Position numbers and translations under genes: made by a program. From Cytophagales bacterium (GTDB taxonomy: Bacteria > Bacteroidota > Bacteroidia > Cytophagales > Cyclobacteriaceae), in contig JAFLBQ010000003.1 of NCBI GenBank assembly GCA_017303805.1, positions 387,866 through 451,865 of the forward strand: a stretch of 64,000 bases of DNA, given 5' to 3'. The notes under the pieces were generated by a model, which was given only the letters and a program-made list of their open reading frames with translations, did no database searches and had not been told where the DNA came from. Below, piece by piece: positions 48,315 through 57,102 of the stretch; the first letter of the stretch is position 1, and each line of letters begins with the position of its first letter.

Positions 48315-48887
48315 TTATCTCAATCTCCGCACTATCAACCTATCCACCAACTCGCAAAACCTTGCGGGATGTAACGTGCGCCAGTTATCGATTTGTAAGG
48401 TGCCGCCCATATTGATGTAACGATCTACCTTGTACCGATTCATTTCCTGTTGGATAAAATCAGGAAAGTTAACTGCCGCTATCCAGCCAGCGGAGTCTTC
48501 TACTTCGTCAAACCATTCTTCGTAGTACAAATCATCCGACCCGTGAAAGTTGAAAACATTTTCACCGATCAGAACAAACTTGTTAATGCCCTTGTACATC
48601 AATAACTCCAGCACATCGCGTTTCAGTGTCATAATGTCGTTATTCAGGGTATCATTCCATTCGCCTAGAAACTCCAGTACGACATAACCACGATCGTAAT
48701 CGGCATATAAGATTTTCAAGTACAACGTTTCGGAGCCGAAATTATCCCAGGCCGGATCAATGTAATACCCATAAATGGTTTCGGAATAAAATTCGTAGTT
48801 GTATTCCTTTCCCTGAAAGGGTGAGTTCTCATCGTGCGATGAATCGTAATACTTATGCCAGTTGGCGAAAGGTTCGATTTGGTGCAT
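48315..48887 (-). CDS. Hypothetical protein
   Basis: About 190 residues from ATG 48887 (the frame extends eight codons further). Acidic and aromatic-rich: WHKYYDSSHDENSPFQGKEY, YYIDPAWDNFGSETLYLKIL, LIGENVFNFHGSDDLYYEEW and LQIDNWRTLHPARFCELVDR. No signal peptide, membrane segment or cysteine motif. It lies downstream of the N-acetylglucosamine kinase-like gene with a gap of about 120 bp. Family not recognised; the start at MHQIEPF is a guess. Confidence 0.7.
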   Translation of the reverse strand: MHQIEPFANWHKYYDSSHDENSPFQGKEYNYEFYSETIYGYYIDPAWDNFGSETLYLKILYADYDRGYVVLEFLGEWNDTLNNDIMTLKRDVLELLMYKGINKFVLIGENVFNFHGSDDLYYEEWFDEVEDSAGWIAAVNFPDFIQQEMNRYKVDRYINMGGTLQIDNWRTLHPARFCELVDRLIVRRLR

Positions 48888-49009
48888 AGTATCAAATTGA
48901 CAATTGGACAATTATCAAGTGTCAATGAATTTCTGTCAATTAAAAATTCGGTTCTTAGGCGCCACGATTTTAATCTTCAGTAAATAGTCTTCTGACGCCT
49001 TTATGAAAT

Positions 49010-49852
49010 TTAAAGGTCTTTCTGATGATAAAGCGTAAGCCCGGCAATGGGGCCTTCCAGAATATTTTTTACGGTAATGCCTTTATCGTTTGCTACCTGT
49101 CTTAAAATATCACTATAGTAAAACGCAATGGAGCCGGTGAAATGAACTTTCGTGTTTTGATAGTTCTCGTATTTCATCACATTGTTTTCGTAAAAGTCCG
49201 ACAAACTATCGTAAATCAACTTGTAGCAATACGGTTCTTTCAAATGCTGAAAGATGAATTTCGAAAAACTGGCTAAGAAGGCTCCGGGCTTTTCGCCCTG
49301 ATAGACTTTTTCCAATACTTCTTCGCGGGTAAACGGAAAGCGGGCTTTAAACTGTTCAGCTAATTTTGCCGGCATTTCATTCCTGAAATAATCGAAGATA
49401 AATTTTTTACCGATGTACGTGCCCGAACCTTCATCGGCCAAAATCCAACCTAAGTTGGCCACATTGTCGATTATCTTTTCGCCATCGTACAAACAAGAAT
49501 TTGAACCCGTTCCTAAAATACAAGCAATACCGCGTTCACGTCCGCAAAGCGCACGTGCCGCAGCCAATAAATCCCAACCAATTTCGATTTGGGCACCGGG
49601 CCAGTACGTTGCAAAAGCCTCGCGAATGATCTGCTGATTTTTTTCGGAAGACACACCGGTGCCATAGTAAAAAATTTTAGCCACCGGCTCATCTACCTGC
49701 GGTACCAGGCTGTCTTTAATAATACTATGCAAGTGATCTAAAGGTTGATAGTACGGATTAAAGCCGGGGCTGTGTGCTTGCCCGATGCGGCCATCCTGGT
49801 AGAGCAACCGCCAATCTATTTTTGAGCCACCGCTATCGGCTACCAATATCAT
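49010..49852 (-). CDS. BadF/BadG-type ATPase, N-acetylglucosamine kinase-like
   Basis: A 280-residue ASKHA-fold kinase. The phosphate-1 loop DSGGSKIDW, the phosphate-2 region ACILGTGSNSCLYDG and the adenosine loop near FTGSIAFYYSDIL are visible; NLGWILADEGSGTYIGKK is typical of bacterial N-acetylglucosamine kinases of the BadF/BadG family. Probable reaction: ATP-dependent phosphorylation of N-acetylglucosamine or a related amino sugar in cell-wall recycling. It lies 42 bp downstream of the cytochrome b5-like gene on the same strand. Confidence 0.87.
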   Translation of the reverse strand: MILVADSGGSKIDWRLLYQDGRIGQAHSPGFNPYYQPLDHLHSIIKDSLVPQVDEPVAKIFYYGTGVSSEKNQQIIREAFATYWPGAQIEIGWDLLAAARALCGRERGIACILGTGSNSCLYDGEKIIDNVANLGWILADEGSGTYIGKKFIFDYFRNEMPAKLAEQFKARFPFTREEVLEKVYQGEKPGAFLASFSKFIFQHLKEPYCYKLIYDSLSDFYENNVMKYENYQNTKVHFTGSIAFYYSDILRQVANDKGITVKNILEGPIAGLTLYHQKDL

Positions 49853-49894
49853 CTGTATCTTTTTTTTAGGCTGTGCAAATTAACAGAAATACGC

Positions 49895-50131
49895 TTACGC
49901 TGGTACGGTTAGCACCCCAACTTGGGTAAGCTTTTCAAAAACCTGTTCGGTATGGGGCGCATCGGCTAACTCACGGGTTAAGTCCTGCCCGGCCCAATGC
50001 TCGTAATGTTTACCGTTTCGCCACAAGCGCGAGTGCGTAACGTCATACACTTTACCATTGTAAGCAACCCAGATTTCGGGTTTATCCTGCCCATTGCGAA
50101 GTGCGAGTTGGGCGTGGGTAATGGCCATCAT
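49895..50131 (-). CDS. Cytochrome b5-like haem/steroid-binding domain protein
   Basis: A 78-residue single-domain protein: LALRNGQDKPEIWVAYNGKV, then VYDVTHSRLWRNGKHYEHWA and GQDLTRELADAPHTEQV. The pattern of two His residues (GKHYEHWAGQDLT and DAPHTE) is that of the prokaryotic cytochrome b5-like family, where they may bind haem. It is cytosolic unless anchored by a partner. Two ATG codons in tandem begin it; the first (50131) overlaps the stop of the RDD gene as ATGA, so the two are coupled. Confidence 0.87.
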   Translation of the reverse strand: MMAITHAQLALRNGQDKPEIWVAYNGKVYDVTHSRLWRNGKHYEHWAGQDLTRELADAPHTEQVFEKLTQVGVLTVPA

Positions 50132-50838
50132 CGCGAAGTAAGGTTATTAAAATCTTTGATGAGTGTGTACAGCAACGAGATGGGTGGCATGTCGGTTTGG
50201 ATACCCAGTTGTGTTTTTATTTTTTCGGCTACCAATAGCATCGGCTTAGAGTTGCCTGTGTTGCGATTTACTTCCAATGCTTGTTGTATGATTTCCACAT
50301 CGCGGCTGGAAAGTTGGATGGCCTGGCTGAACACCGGTTGATAGGCATCTTCGGTAAGGACAAAAACTTCCTGAGCAGTAATTTCCTTTTGCTCCACCTC
50401 TTTAATAACCGTGGTGCCGGCTACCATATCGCCCAGGCGCTGGCCCTTGCCTCCGGCCGAAATGAGGATCAGCGCTATCGCACCACCCAAAACCCCAAAG
50501 TCTATCAAAGCAAAAACCCATCGCAAAACAAAATCGCCAACGGTGGCCGGGGTACCGCTAACTCGAATTACCCGGATGCGCAGTACCCGCTTGGCGGGTG
50601 TTTGGCCATTCATAAAAATTTCGAAAAGTACCGTGTAGAGTAAATTGGGGATTACTAAAAATAAAATCCACACCCACATGGAATTTACACTTAACTGCCA
50701 AAGCAGAAGCCCGATGCCAATCAAAATCGAAACCACAATTATCCGGTCGAGCAAATGCGCCAGAATGCGATCGCCCACGCTGGCCAGCGGGTAGTGGATA
50801 TATACATTTTGTGTGGTGCGTACTTGTATGGTTTGCAT
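50128..50838 (-). CDS. RDD-family membrane protein
   Basis: A 236-residue protein with the RDD domain: PLASVGDRILAHLLDRIIVV (the Arg-Asp-Asp-like segment), VLFEIFMNGQTPAKRVLRIR and about three to four hydrophobic helices, then a cytosolic C-terminal helical tail of about 80 residues. The family may transport ions or other small solutes. In Bacteroidota RDD genes commonly sit beside SpoIIM/DUF4129/MoxR/DUF58 clusters; that cluster begins on the opposite strand at 52234. The start is ATG 50838; upstream in-frame codons are not used, since the -7 box is at 50863-50870. Confidence 0.9.
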   Translation of the reverse strand: MQTIQVRTTQNVYIHYPLASVGDRILAHLLDRIIVVSILIGIGLLLWQLSVNSMWVWILFLVIPNLLYTVLFEIFMNGQTPAKRVLRIRVIRVSGTPATVGDFVLRWVFALIDFGVLGGAIALILISAGGKGQRLGDMVAGTTVIKEVEQKEITAQEVFVLTEDAYQPVFSQAIQLSSRDVEIIQQALEVNRNTGNSKPMLLVAEKIKTQLGIQTDMPPISLLYTLIKDFNNLTSR

Positions 50839-50862
50839 AACCCTTTGGCAATAGCTAAAAAT

Positions 50863-50870
50863 CAAAGTTA
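50863..50870 (-). promoter_or_regulatory. -7 box for RDD gene
   Basis: The minus strand reads TAACTTTG, an exact TAnnTTTG, about 24 bp before ATG 50838. It lies only 20 bp from the divergent dipeptidase -7 box. Confidence 0.5.
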
Positions 50871-50889
50871 CTTTTTTATTGGCAATGCC

Positions 50890-50897
50890 TACCTTTG
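50890..50897 (+). promoter_or_regulatory. -7 box for dipeptidase gene
   Basis: TACCTTTG, an exact TAnnTTTG, with leader of about 25 nt to ATG 50927. It lies downstream of an in-frame ATG at 50885, which is therefore unlikely to be the start. Confidence 0.5.
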
Positions 50898-50926
50898 GTT
50901 TTAATCAAAAGTATTTTACACGTCTT

Positions 50927-52162
50927 ATGAAAGCTGCTTTTATTCTTGCTACCGCCATTTTGTTTTTTGCTTGTACCGAAAAAAAACCGGTAGATCGGAT
51001 GAATGATGACCAACTGCAAGCCTTTGCCCGGGAATTAGCCCACAAGTATATAATTACCGATGGCCACGTAGATCTACCCTACCGCCTGCAAATGAAAAAT
51101 TTCAGACTGGAGCGTAAGTATATGGGAATACCGGTAAGCACCACCGAGGGCGATTTTGATTTTGAACGTGCGAAGGTAGGTGGCCTCGATGTGCCATTCA
51201 TGTCGGTGTACATACCGTCTTCAAACCAATTGCAACCCGACAATGGCAAGGCGTATGCCGACTCGCTTATTACTCTTATTGAAACGATTGCCAGAGAACT
51301 GCCCGATAAATTTGCATTGGCAAAAACTCCGGCCGAAGCCGAAGCCAATTTTAAAGCCGGAAAAATTTCGTTGCCAATGGGCATGGAGAACGGAGCGCCT
51401 ATCGGTAATGATATTGCCAACGTAGCCTACTTTTACAACCGGGGCATTCGCTACATTACGCTTACCCACGGCAAAGACAATCAACTGTGCGACTCCTCGT
51501 ACGATACCACCGCCACCTGGAATGGCCTGAGCCCCTTTGGCGAACAGGTGGTAAAAGAAATGAACCGGGTAGGTATTATGGTAGATATCTCGCACGTATC
51601 GGATAGCACGTTTTACGATGTATTAAAACTTACACAAGTGCCGGTAATTGCCTCGCACTCCAGTTGCCGTGCATTTACACCGGGCTTTCTGCGCAACATG
51701 AGCGATGAGATGATTAAAGCCCTGGGCCGGCAAGGTGGTGTAATCCAAATTAATTTTGGGTCTGCTTTTTTAGATTCGGCTGTGCGGGCCGGTAACGAAG
51801 CCAACCGGAAAAAACTAAAAGCGCTATTGGACGAAAAAAATCTGAAAGAAACCGACTCGCTGGCGAAGCCGGTTATTGCGGCTTTTCAAAAAGAAAATCC
51901 ATCGTTGTTTGCCGATGTAAAAATGGTTGCCGATCACATCGATCATGTAGTAAAACTGGCGGGCATAGCGCATGTGGGGATAGGTTCTGATTTTGATGGC
52001 GTGGGCGATAGTTTACCTACAGGCTTAAAAGACGTTGCGCACTATCCTACCCTTATTTATGAACTACTAAAACGCGGCTATACCGAAGAAGACATTGCCA
52101 AGGTATGCTATAAAAATGTGTGGCGGGTTTGGAACCAGGTAATCGCGGCCGCGCAACAATAA
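50927..52162 (+). CDS. Membrane dipeptidase (M19), lipoprotein
   Basis: About 411 residues. MKAAFILATAILFFACTEKK is a signal with lipobox (FFAC). Zinc ligands of the M19 amidohydrolase fold appear as DGHVDLPYR (HxD), MGMENGAPI (Glu), IASHSSCRAFTP (His) and GIGSDFDGVGD (Asp). It hydrolyses dipeptides, probably in the periplasm or at the surface. Length is normal. The -7 box position supports ATG 50927 rather than the upstream in-frame ATG. Followed by the SpoIIM gene after 71 bp. Confidence 0.93.
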   Translation: MKAAFILATAILFFACTEKKPVDRMNDDQLQAFARELAHKYIITDGHVDLPYRLQMKNFRLERKYMGIPVSTTEGDFDFERAKVGGLDVPFMSVYIPSSNQLQPDNGKAYADSLITLIETIARELPDKFALAKTPAEAEANFKAGKISLPMGMENGAPIGNDIANVAYFYNRGIRYITLTHGKDNQLCDSSYDTTATWNGLSPFGEQVVKEMNRVGIMVDISHVSDSTFYDVLKLTQVPVIASHSSCRAFTPGFLRNMSDEMIKALGRQGGVIQINFGSAFLDSAVRAGNEANRKKLKALLDEKNLKETDSLAKPVIAAFQKENPSLFADVKMVADHIDHVVKLAGIAHVGIGSDFDGVGDSLPTGLKDVAHYPTLIYELLKRGYTEEDIAKVCYKNVWRVWNQVIAAAQQ

Positions 52163-52233
52163 AATTCAAATTATTATTTCCATTCCAATTGTACTAAAAA
52201 GCCGCTGGCTGTATCTTCCAACCTGATTTTTTT

Positions 52234-53193
52234 ATGCGCGAAGCAGCTTTTATTACAAAGAACAGAGCCCGGTGGCAGGAGTTTGAAAAAGCCATGGCCA
52301 ATCCGCAGCAAACTTCGCCCGATAAACTGGCCGAGTTGTTCATTCAGATTACGGACGACCTTTCTTTTGCGCGCACCCAGTATCCGCACAGCAGAACAAC
52401 CAACTACCTGAATGCCCTTGCCAGTAAAATACATGGCGAGATTTACAAGAATAAAAAAGAAGAGAAGAACCGCTTTGTGCTTTTCTGGAAAGAGGAATTG
52501 CCGGTGGTTATGTACCAATCGCGCAAGCAACTGGGCTATGCCTTTCTTATCTTTTTTTTAGCAGCCGCCCTTGGGGCGCTTTCCGTTGCCCACGATGATA
52601 CGTTTGTGCGATTGATTTTAGGCGATTACTATGTAAACATGACGCTCGAAAACATTAAGAATGGTAATCCGACCAAAGTGTACGATACCAGTGGCGAGTT
52701 GGATATGTTCTTTCAAATTACGCTTAACAACATTATGGTTTCAATTTATGTTTTCATTTACGGAGTATTTGCTTCGCTGGGCACCGGCATGTATCTTTTT
52801 TACAATGCCGTAATGGTGGGCACGTTTATGATGTTCTTCTACCAGGAGAATCAGTTGAGCCAGGCCTTGCCCGTGATTATGCTGCACGGTACTATAGAAC
52901 TAACATCGATTGTAATTGCGGCCGCAGCCGGGTTTGTTATGGGCAACAGCCTGTTGTTTCCGGGCACTTACTCGCGGCTGGCATCTTTTAAAATGGGCGC
53001 ACTGAAAGGGCTAAAGATTGTAATGGGCCTGGTGCCGTTTTTTATTATGGCCGGCTTTATCGAATCGTTTATTACGCGGTATGCCTTTATGCACTGGAGT
53101 TTTAAGGTGTTGATTATTGGCGCTTCGGCTCTTTTAATGATTTACTATTTTATTATTTACCCGATACAATTAAAACGCAATGGAAGATTTTAG
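52234..53193 (+). CDS. Stage II sporulation protein M-like (SpoIIM) membrane protein
   Basis: A 319-residue protein with a cytosolic N-terminal helical part (about 1-95: RWQEFEKAMANPQQTSPDKL, YPHSRTTNYLNALASKIHGE) and five or six transmembrane helices. The FFLAAALGALSVAHD and LPVIMLHGTIELTSIVIAA segments match SpoIIM. In non-spore-formers this family sits in a conserved membrane-stress cluster. It overlaps the next gene by 14 bp. First gene of the six-gene run to 58434. Confidence 0.9.
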   Translation: MREAAFITKNRARWQEFEKAMANPQQTSPDKLAELFIQITDDLSFARTQYPHSRTTNYLNALASKIHGEIYKNKKEEKNRFVLFWKEELPVVMYQSRKQLGYAFLIFFLAAALGALSVAHDDTFVRLILGDYYVNMTLENIKNGNPTKVYDTSGELDMFFQITLNNIMVSIYVFIYGVFASLGTGMYLFYNAVMVGTFMMFFYQENQLSQALPVIMLHGTIELTSIVIAAAAGFVMGNSLLFPGTYSRLASFKMGALKGLKIVMGLVPFFIMAGFIESFITRYAFMHWSFKVLIIGASALLMIYYFIIYPIQLKRNGRF

Positions 53194-54169
53194 ACCGATA
53201 GAACTGCAACAGGCACGCGACTTTAGCCGCAAGCTAAATGCCACCTTCGAATTCATTCGCCAGAATTTCAAATCGCTGGGTAAAGCTATTCTGTACATTG
53301 CCGGCCCGTCTGTGCTGGTTGGTAGTTTGCTAATAGGCTCCTTTATGGGTGAGTTTTTAGGAATGGCACAGCGCATTCAATCTTCAGGAAGCCCGGAAGA
53401 CATGGCTAACTATTTTTTGAGTGTAAGCTTTTGGCTGCAACTTATTCTCATGTTTGTTTTTTTATTTATTAGTTATGTAATAACCATTGCCACAATCAAC
53501 AGCTATGTTATCCTCTACGATGAAAAAAAGACCAATAAAATTGAAGTGGCCGAAGTTTGGAACCGCGTAAGGTTAGCCTTCTGGACTTATTTGGGCACAA
53601 CCATTTTATTCTTTATCGCCCTGGTGGTGGTTTACATTATCTTGTTGATCCCTGTTTTCATACTTGCCTCTATTTCGCCTTTTCTTGTGTTCTTCGGAAT
53701 CATCATAGTACTTGGTGGTCTTTTTTTTCTGGTCATTAGTTCGGCACTTACCTATTTTGTACAACTGTACGAAAAGAAAAATTTTTTCGATGCCATCATC
53801 CGCTCTTTTAAATTAGTTAACAACGGCAAATGGTGGAGTACCTTCGGGTTGTTGTTCATTCTTCAGTTAATTGTAGGTATCTCGTCTTATATTTTTCTAA
53901 TTCCTTACTATGTGATTATAATTACTTCCTCGCTACACTCGGTACAATCGGCTTCGCCAATGGAATTTTCAGATACCCTTCAAATTGTAGCCGTTGTGTG
54001 CTTTACATTATATTATATGGCCCAACTCTTACTTTATTCCTTGCCCAATGTGGGTATTGCCTTTCAATATTTTAATCTGGTGGAGCTAAAAGAAGCACGC
54101 GGCCTGATGAGCCAGATTAACACCCTGGGCCAGGCCGATACCGGCACGCGCCCCGAAGAACATTTTTAA
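53180..54169 (+). CDS. Multi-pass membrane protein of the SpoIIM-MoxR cluster
   Basis: A 329-residue protein with about six hydrophobic segments: LGKAILYIAGPSVLVGSLLI near the start, LILMFVFLFISYVITIATIN, TTILFFIALVVVYIILLIPV, FFGIIIVLGGLFFLVISSAL, FGLLFILQLIVGISSYIF and a final one near 275. The N-terminus IELQQARDFSRKLNATFEFI is cytosolic. No known catalytic motif. It overlaps the SpoIIM gene and precedes the DUF4129 gene by 6 bp, so it is part of the same operon. It resembles DUF4013/DUF975-like membrane proteins only in general layout. Confidence 0.8.
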   Translation: MEDFRPIELQQARDFSRKLNATFEFIRQNFKSLGKAILYIAGPSVLVGSLLIGSFMGEFLGMAQRIQSSGSPEDMANYFLSVSFWLQLILMFVFLFISYVITIATINSYVILYDEKKTNKIEVAEVWNRVRLAFWTYLGTTILFFIALVVVYIILLIPVFILASISPFLVFFGIIIVLGGLFFLVISSALTYFVQLYEKKNFFDAIIRSFKLVNNGKWWSTFGLLFILQLIVGISSYIFLIPYYVIIITSSLHSVQSASPMEFSDTLQIVAVVCFTLYYMAQLLLYSLPNVGIAFQYFNLVELKEARGLMSQINTLGQADTGTRPEEHF

Positions 54170-54175
54170 GAACCC

Positions 54176-54940
54176 GTGGCTAAAGCGTTTCTTTTGTTAT
54201 TGGCACTTACCGTAAGCTCCCTGGCTTGGGCGCAAAACGATACACCTGGTATCGACAGTACGTGGGCATATGATGAAGATGAAGATTACATTGAAATTCC
54301 ATTTAACGCAATCAACGATACAACACAAGTACATGTTCGTACATTTTCGCAATCAACAATCGACAGCCTGAAGGCTGACGATGAACTCTCGTACCAGCAA
54401 CCGCCCACGGTGGCCGAAAGCCTGTGGCAGCGGATAAAACGCTGGTTGGGCTGGCTGCTACGCTCGCTTTTTGAACGAACAACCACAACCGATATTGGCC
54501 GGTTTATCATTTACGTACTGGTGCTGGGTGCCCTAATCGTAATTGTTTTAACGTTGTTGCGCGTAAACGCCTTTCGAATGTTTTATTCGGCCGACACCAC
54601 ATCCAAACCCGGCTACCAGGTGTTTCATGAAAACATTCACGACATGGATTTTGAAACCCTTATTCGCGAAGCCACCGGGAAAAAAGAATTTCGGCTGGCT
54701 ACCCGGCTGGTGTTTTTACAAGCCCTTAAAATTTTGGCGGATAAAAACCTGATCGACTTCGCACCCGGCAAAACCAACCACGACTATGTGGATGAAGTAA
54801 CTCCGGCCGAAATAAAAACCGGACTCAATCAGTTAAGCTACTATTTCGATTATGCCTGGTACGGTAACTTTTCTATTACCGAAAAGCATTTTGAAAATAT
54901 TTCTCAAACCTTCTCCTCCTGGAAAGAAAAGATTAAATGA
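54176..54940 (+). CDS. DUF4129 domain-containing protein
   Basis: A 254-residue protein. N-terminal signal sequence (KAFLLLLALTVSSLAWAQ) and one transmembrane helix (about 110-130) separate a periplasmic segment from a cytosolic C-terminal DUF4129 domain (EATGKKEFRLATRLVFLQAL, KTNHDYVDEV). The start is GTG 54176, 6 bp after the previous stop; it overlaps DUF4350 as ATGA. DUF4129 is regularly found with DUF58 and MoxR; a role in stress resistance or envelope assembly has been suggested for such clusters. Confidence 0.88.
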   Translation: MAKAFLLLLALTVSSLAWAQNDTPGIDSTWAYDEDEDYIEIPFNAINDTTQVHVRTFSQSTIDSLKADDELSYQQPPTVAESLWQRIKRWLGWLLRSLFERTTTTDIGRFIIYVLVLGALIVIVLTLLRVNAFRMFYSADTTSKPGYQVFHENIHDMDFETLIREATGKKEFRLATRLVFLQALKILADKNLIDFAPGKTNHDYVDEVTPAEIKTGLNQLSYYFDYAWYGNFSITEKHFENISQTFSSWKEKIK

Positions 54941-56115
54941 AAGACTGGAAATACATAGCGTACCTGGTTATTCTGGCGGTGTTGCTGATTGCGCTTATGC
55001 TTTCCAAAACCAAACAATACGATTGGCGGGTAACCTTTTACCACGATGATAAAATTCCGTACGGGGCGTATGCGTTCGATCAGCTAATGCCCCAGATTGT
55101 AGGTAACCCGGTGCAGCATTCTTTCAAAACGGTGTACGAGTTAAAGGATTCGTTAACGGAAACGCATAATGCCCTATTTGTGTGTACGACTTTTTCGCCT
55201 GGCAAAGAAGATACCGATGCCTTATTGACATTTGTGCATAAGGGCGGGCAAGCGCTTATAGCTGCCAACTACTTTTATGGGCAATTTGCAGATACATTGG
55301 GTCTGCGAACCCGCGATTCGTTTTTTCAAAATGGAATTTTTAACAGAAGAGATACAACGTATCTGCATTTTGTAAATTCAAAATCAGACACCACCCTGCG
55401 CTTTGCCTACAAGCAGGGCAATGTGCATAACTACCTGTTCAAAGCAGATTCGGTAAAAGCTATGGTAATTAACCGCAACGAATACAACCAACCGGTGGCT
55501 GTTCGCTTTAACTGGGGCAAAGGTTCGGTTGTAGTAAGCTGCGCACCCATGGCCTTTACCAACTATCATTTGCTGGATAACAACAATTATAAACTAGCCG
55601 AAGGGTTGCTCACTTACTTGCCACCACAACCCACCATCTGGTTCCAATACTATCACCTCGGCAGGTTGGAGGCGGGAACCCCATTGCGGTTTGTGCTCTT
55701 AAACGATAACCTTCGCTGGGCTTACTATCTTAGCATTGTTGCCCTGTTGCTATTTATGGTGTTTGAAGCCAAACGCAAACAGCGCATTATTCCTATAGTA
55801 AAACCACTGCATAACACCACGCTGGAGTTTGTTGGAACTATCGGAAATCTTTACTTCGAAAAAGGCGATCATAAAAACATCGCTGAAAAGAAAATTCAAT
55901 TTTTTCTGGAACACGTGCGCACCGCTTACTTTGTGAACACCCATCAGCGAGACGACCGGTTTATAGATCAACTTGCGCGCAAGGCCGGTGTGGCCGATAA
56001 AACCGTGCGCAGCCTGGTGCACGCTATCAACCGGGTTTTAGAGCAACCAAAAATTTCTGCACAGCAATTAACCATCCTCAACCAACTGATAGAAGATTTT
56101 TACAACAAGAAATAA
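54937..56115 (+). CDS. DUF4350 domain-containing protein
   Basis: A 392-residue protein with an N-terminal membrane helix (YIAYLVILAVLLIALML), a DUF4350 periplasmic domain (YDDKIPYGAYAFDQLMPQIV-type start, DALLTFVHKGGQALIAANYF, GSVVVSCAPMAFTNYHLLDN) and a second helix near residue 265 (WAYYLSIVALLLFMVFE), then a cytosolic helical tail. Translationally coupled to DUF4129 by ATGA. Function unknown, but conserved in this cluster. Confidence 0.87.
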   Translation: MKDWKYIAYLVILAVLLIALMLSKTKQYDWRVTFYHDDKIPYGAYAFDQLMPQIVGNPVQHSFKTVYELKDSLTETHNALFVCTTFSPGKEDTDALLTFVHKGGQALIAANYFYGQFADTLGLRTRDSFFQNGIFNRRDTTYLHFVNSKSDTTLRFAYKQGNVHNYLFKADSVKAMVINRNEYNQPVAVRFNWGKGSVVVSCAPMAFTNYHLLDNNNYKLAEGLLTYLPPQPTIWFQYYHLGRLEAGTPLRFVLLNDNLRWAYYLSIVALLLFMVFEAKRKQRIIPIVKPLHNTTLEFVGTIGNLYFEKGDHKNIAEKKIQFFLEHVRTAYFVNTHQRDDRFIDQLARKAGVADKTVRSLVHAINRVLEQPKISAQQLTILNQLIEDFYNKK

Positions 56116-56123
56116 TAACTACT

Positions 56124-57101
56124 ATGGAAGAAAATATATTCAACAGCCGCGTAGATCTTACCGCCTTGCACGATCAAGTAAATCGGATTAAAGCCGAAAT
56201 TGGTAAAATAATAGTAGGGCAAGAGGAAATGATCGACCTGCTGGTAACCGCGCTATTGGCGGACGGGCATGTATTAATTGAGGGTGTGCCCGGAGTAGCC
56301 AAAACACTAACGGCCAAATTAATGGCCCGCATTATTTCAGTAGATTTTTCGCGCATTCAGTTTACACCCGACCTGATGCCCTCGGATGTGCTGGGTACTT
56401 CGGTCTTCAACCTTAAAACTTCAGAGTTTGAATTTAAAGCCGGGCCCATCTTTACCAACATTTTACTGATTGACGAGATTAACCGGGCTCCGGCCAAAAC
56501 CCAGGCTGCCTTGTTTGAGGTAATGGAAGAACGGCAGGTAACGGTAGATGGCCACACCCACCCAATGCGCAAACCCTACATCGTGTTGGCAACTCAAAAC
56601 CCGATTGAGCAAGAGGGCACCTATCGGTTACCCGAAGCCCAGTTGGATCGCTTTCTTTATAAGATTGTTGTTACCTATCCTAAACCGGAAGAAGAAGTTG
56701 AAATTTTGCAACGCCATCATCTGCGGCAGGGTGCCGCGCCTGTTCAAGAGGTTTCGGCTGTGCTTACGGCCGATCAGGTTCAAACATTTCGCCAGTTTGT
56801 GCACCAGGTACACATCGAAAAAAATCTTATTGCTTACATTGGGCAAATGGTACAGGAAACCCGCAACAACCCTATGTTGTTTTTAGGTGCCTCGCCACGC
56901 GCCTCGTTAGCTATTCTAATGGCAGCTAAAGCTTATGCCATGATTAACGGGCGCGATTTTGTTACTCCGGAAGATATTAAGCTGGTAGCCTTACCCGTAT
57001 TGCGCCACCGCATTATTCTTAGTCCGGAAAAAGAAATGGAAGGCATTACTGCCGATGAAGTGGTTACCCAGATTGTAAATAAAGTTGAAGTGCCGCGTTA
57101 A
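56124..57101 (+). CDS. MoxR-family AAA+ ATPase
   Basis: A 325-residue AAA+ ATPase: EIGKIIVGQEEMIDLLVTAL, Walker A GVPGVAKTL, Walker B LLIDEINRAPAKTQ, sensor TQNPIEQEGTYRLPEAQLDR and the C-terminal lid SPRASLAILMAAKAYA. MoxR ATPases act as chaperones that assemble or activate metal-dependent or VWA-domain partners; the DUF58 protein next door is the usual partner. Starts 8 bp after DUF4350. Confidence 0.95.
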   Translation: MEENIFNSRVDLTALHDQVNRIKAEIGKIIVGQEEMIDLLVTALLADGHVLIEGVPGVAKTLTAKLMARIISVDFSRIQFTPDLMPSDVLGTSVFNLKTSEFEFKAGPIFTNILLIDEINRAPAKTQAALFEVMEERQVTVDGHTHPMRKPYIVLATQNPIEQEGTYRLPEAQLDRFLYKIVVTYPKPEEEVEILQRHHLRQGAAPVQEVSAVLTADQVQTFRQFVHQVHIEKNLIAYIGQMVQETRNNPMLFLGASPRASLAILMAAKAYAMINGRDFVTPEDIKLVALPVLRHRIILSPEKEMEGITADEVVTQIVNKVEVPR

Positions 57102-57102
57102 A

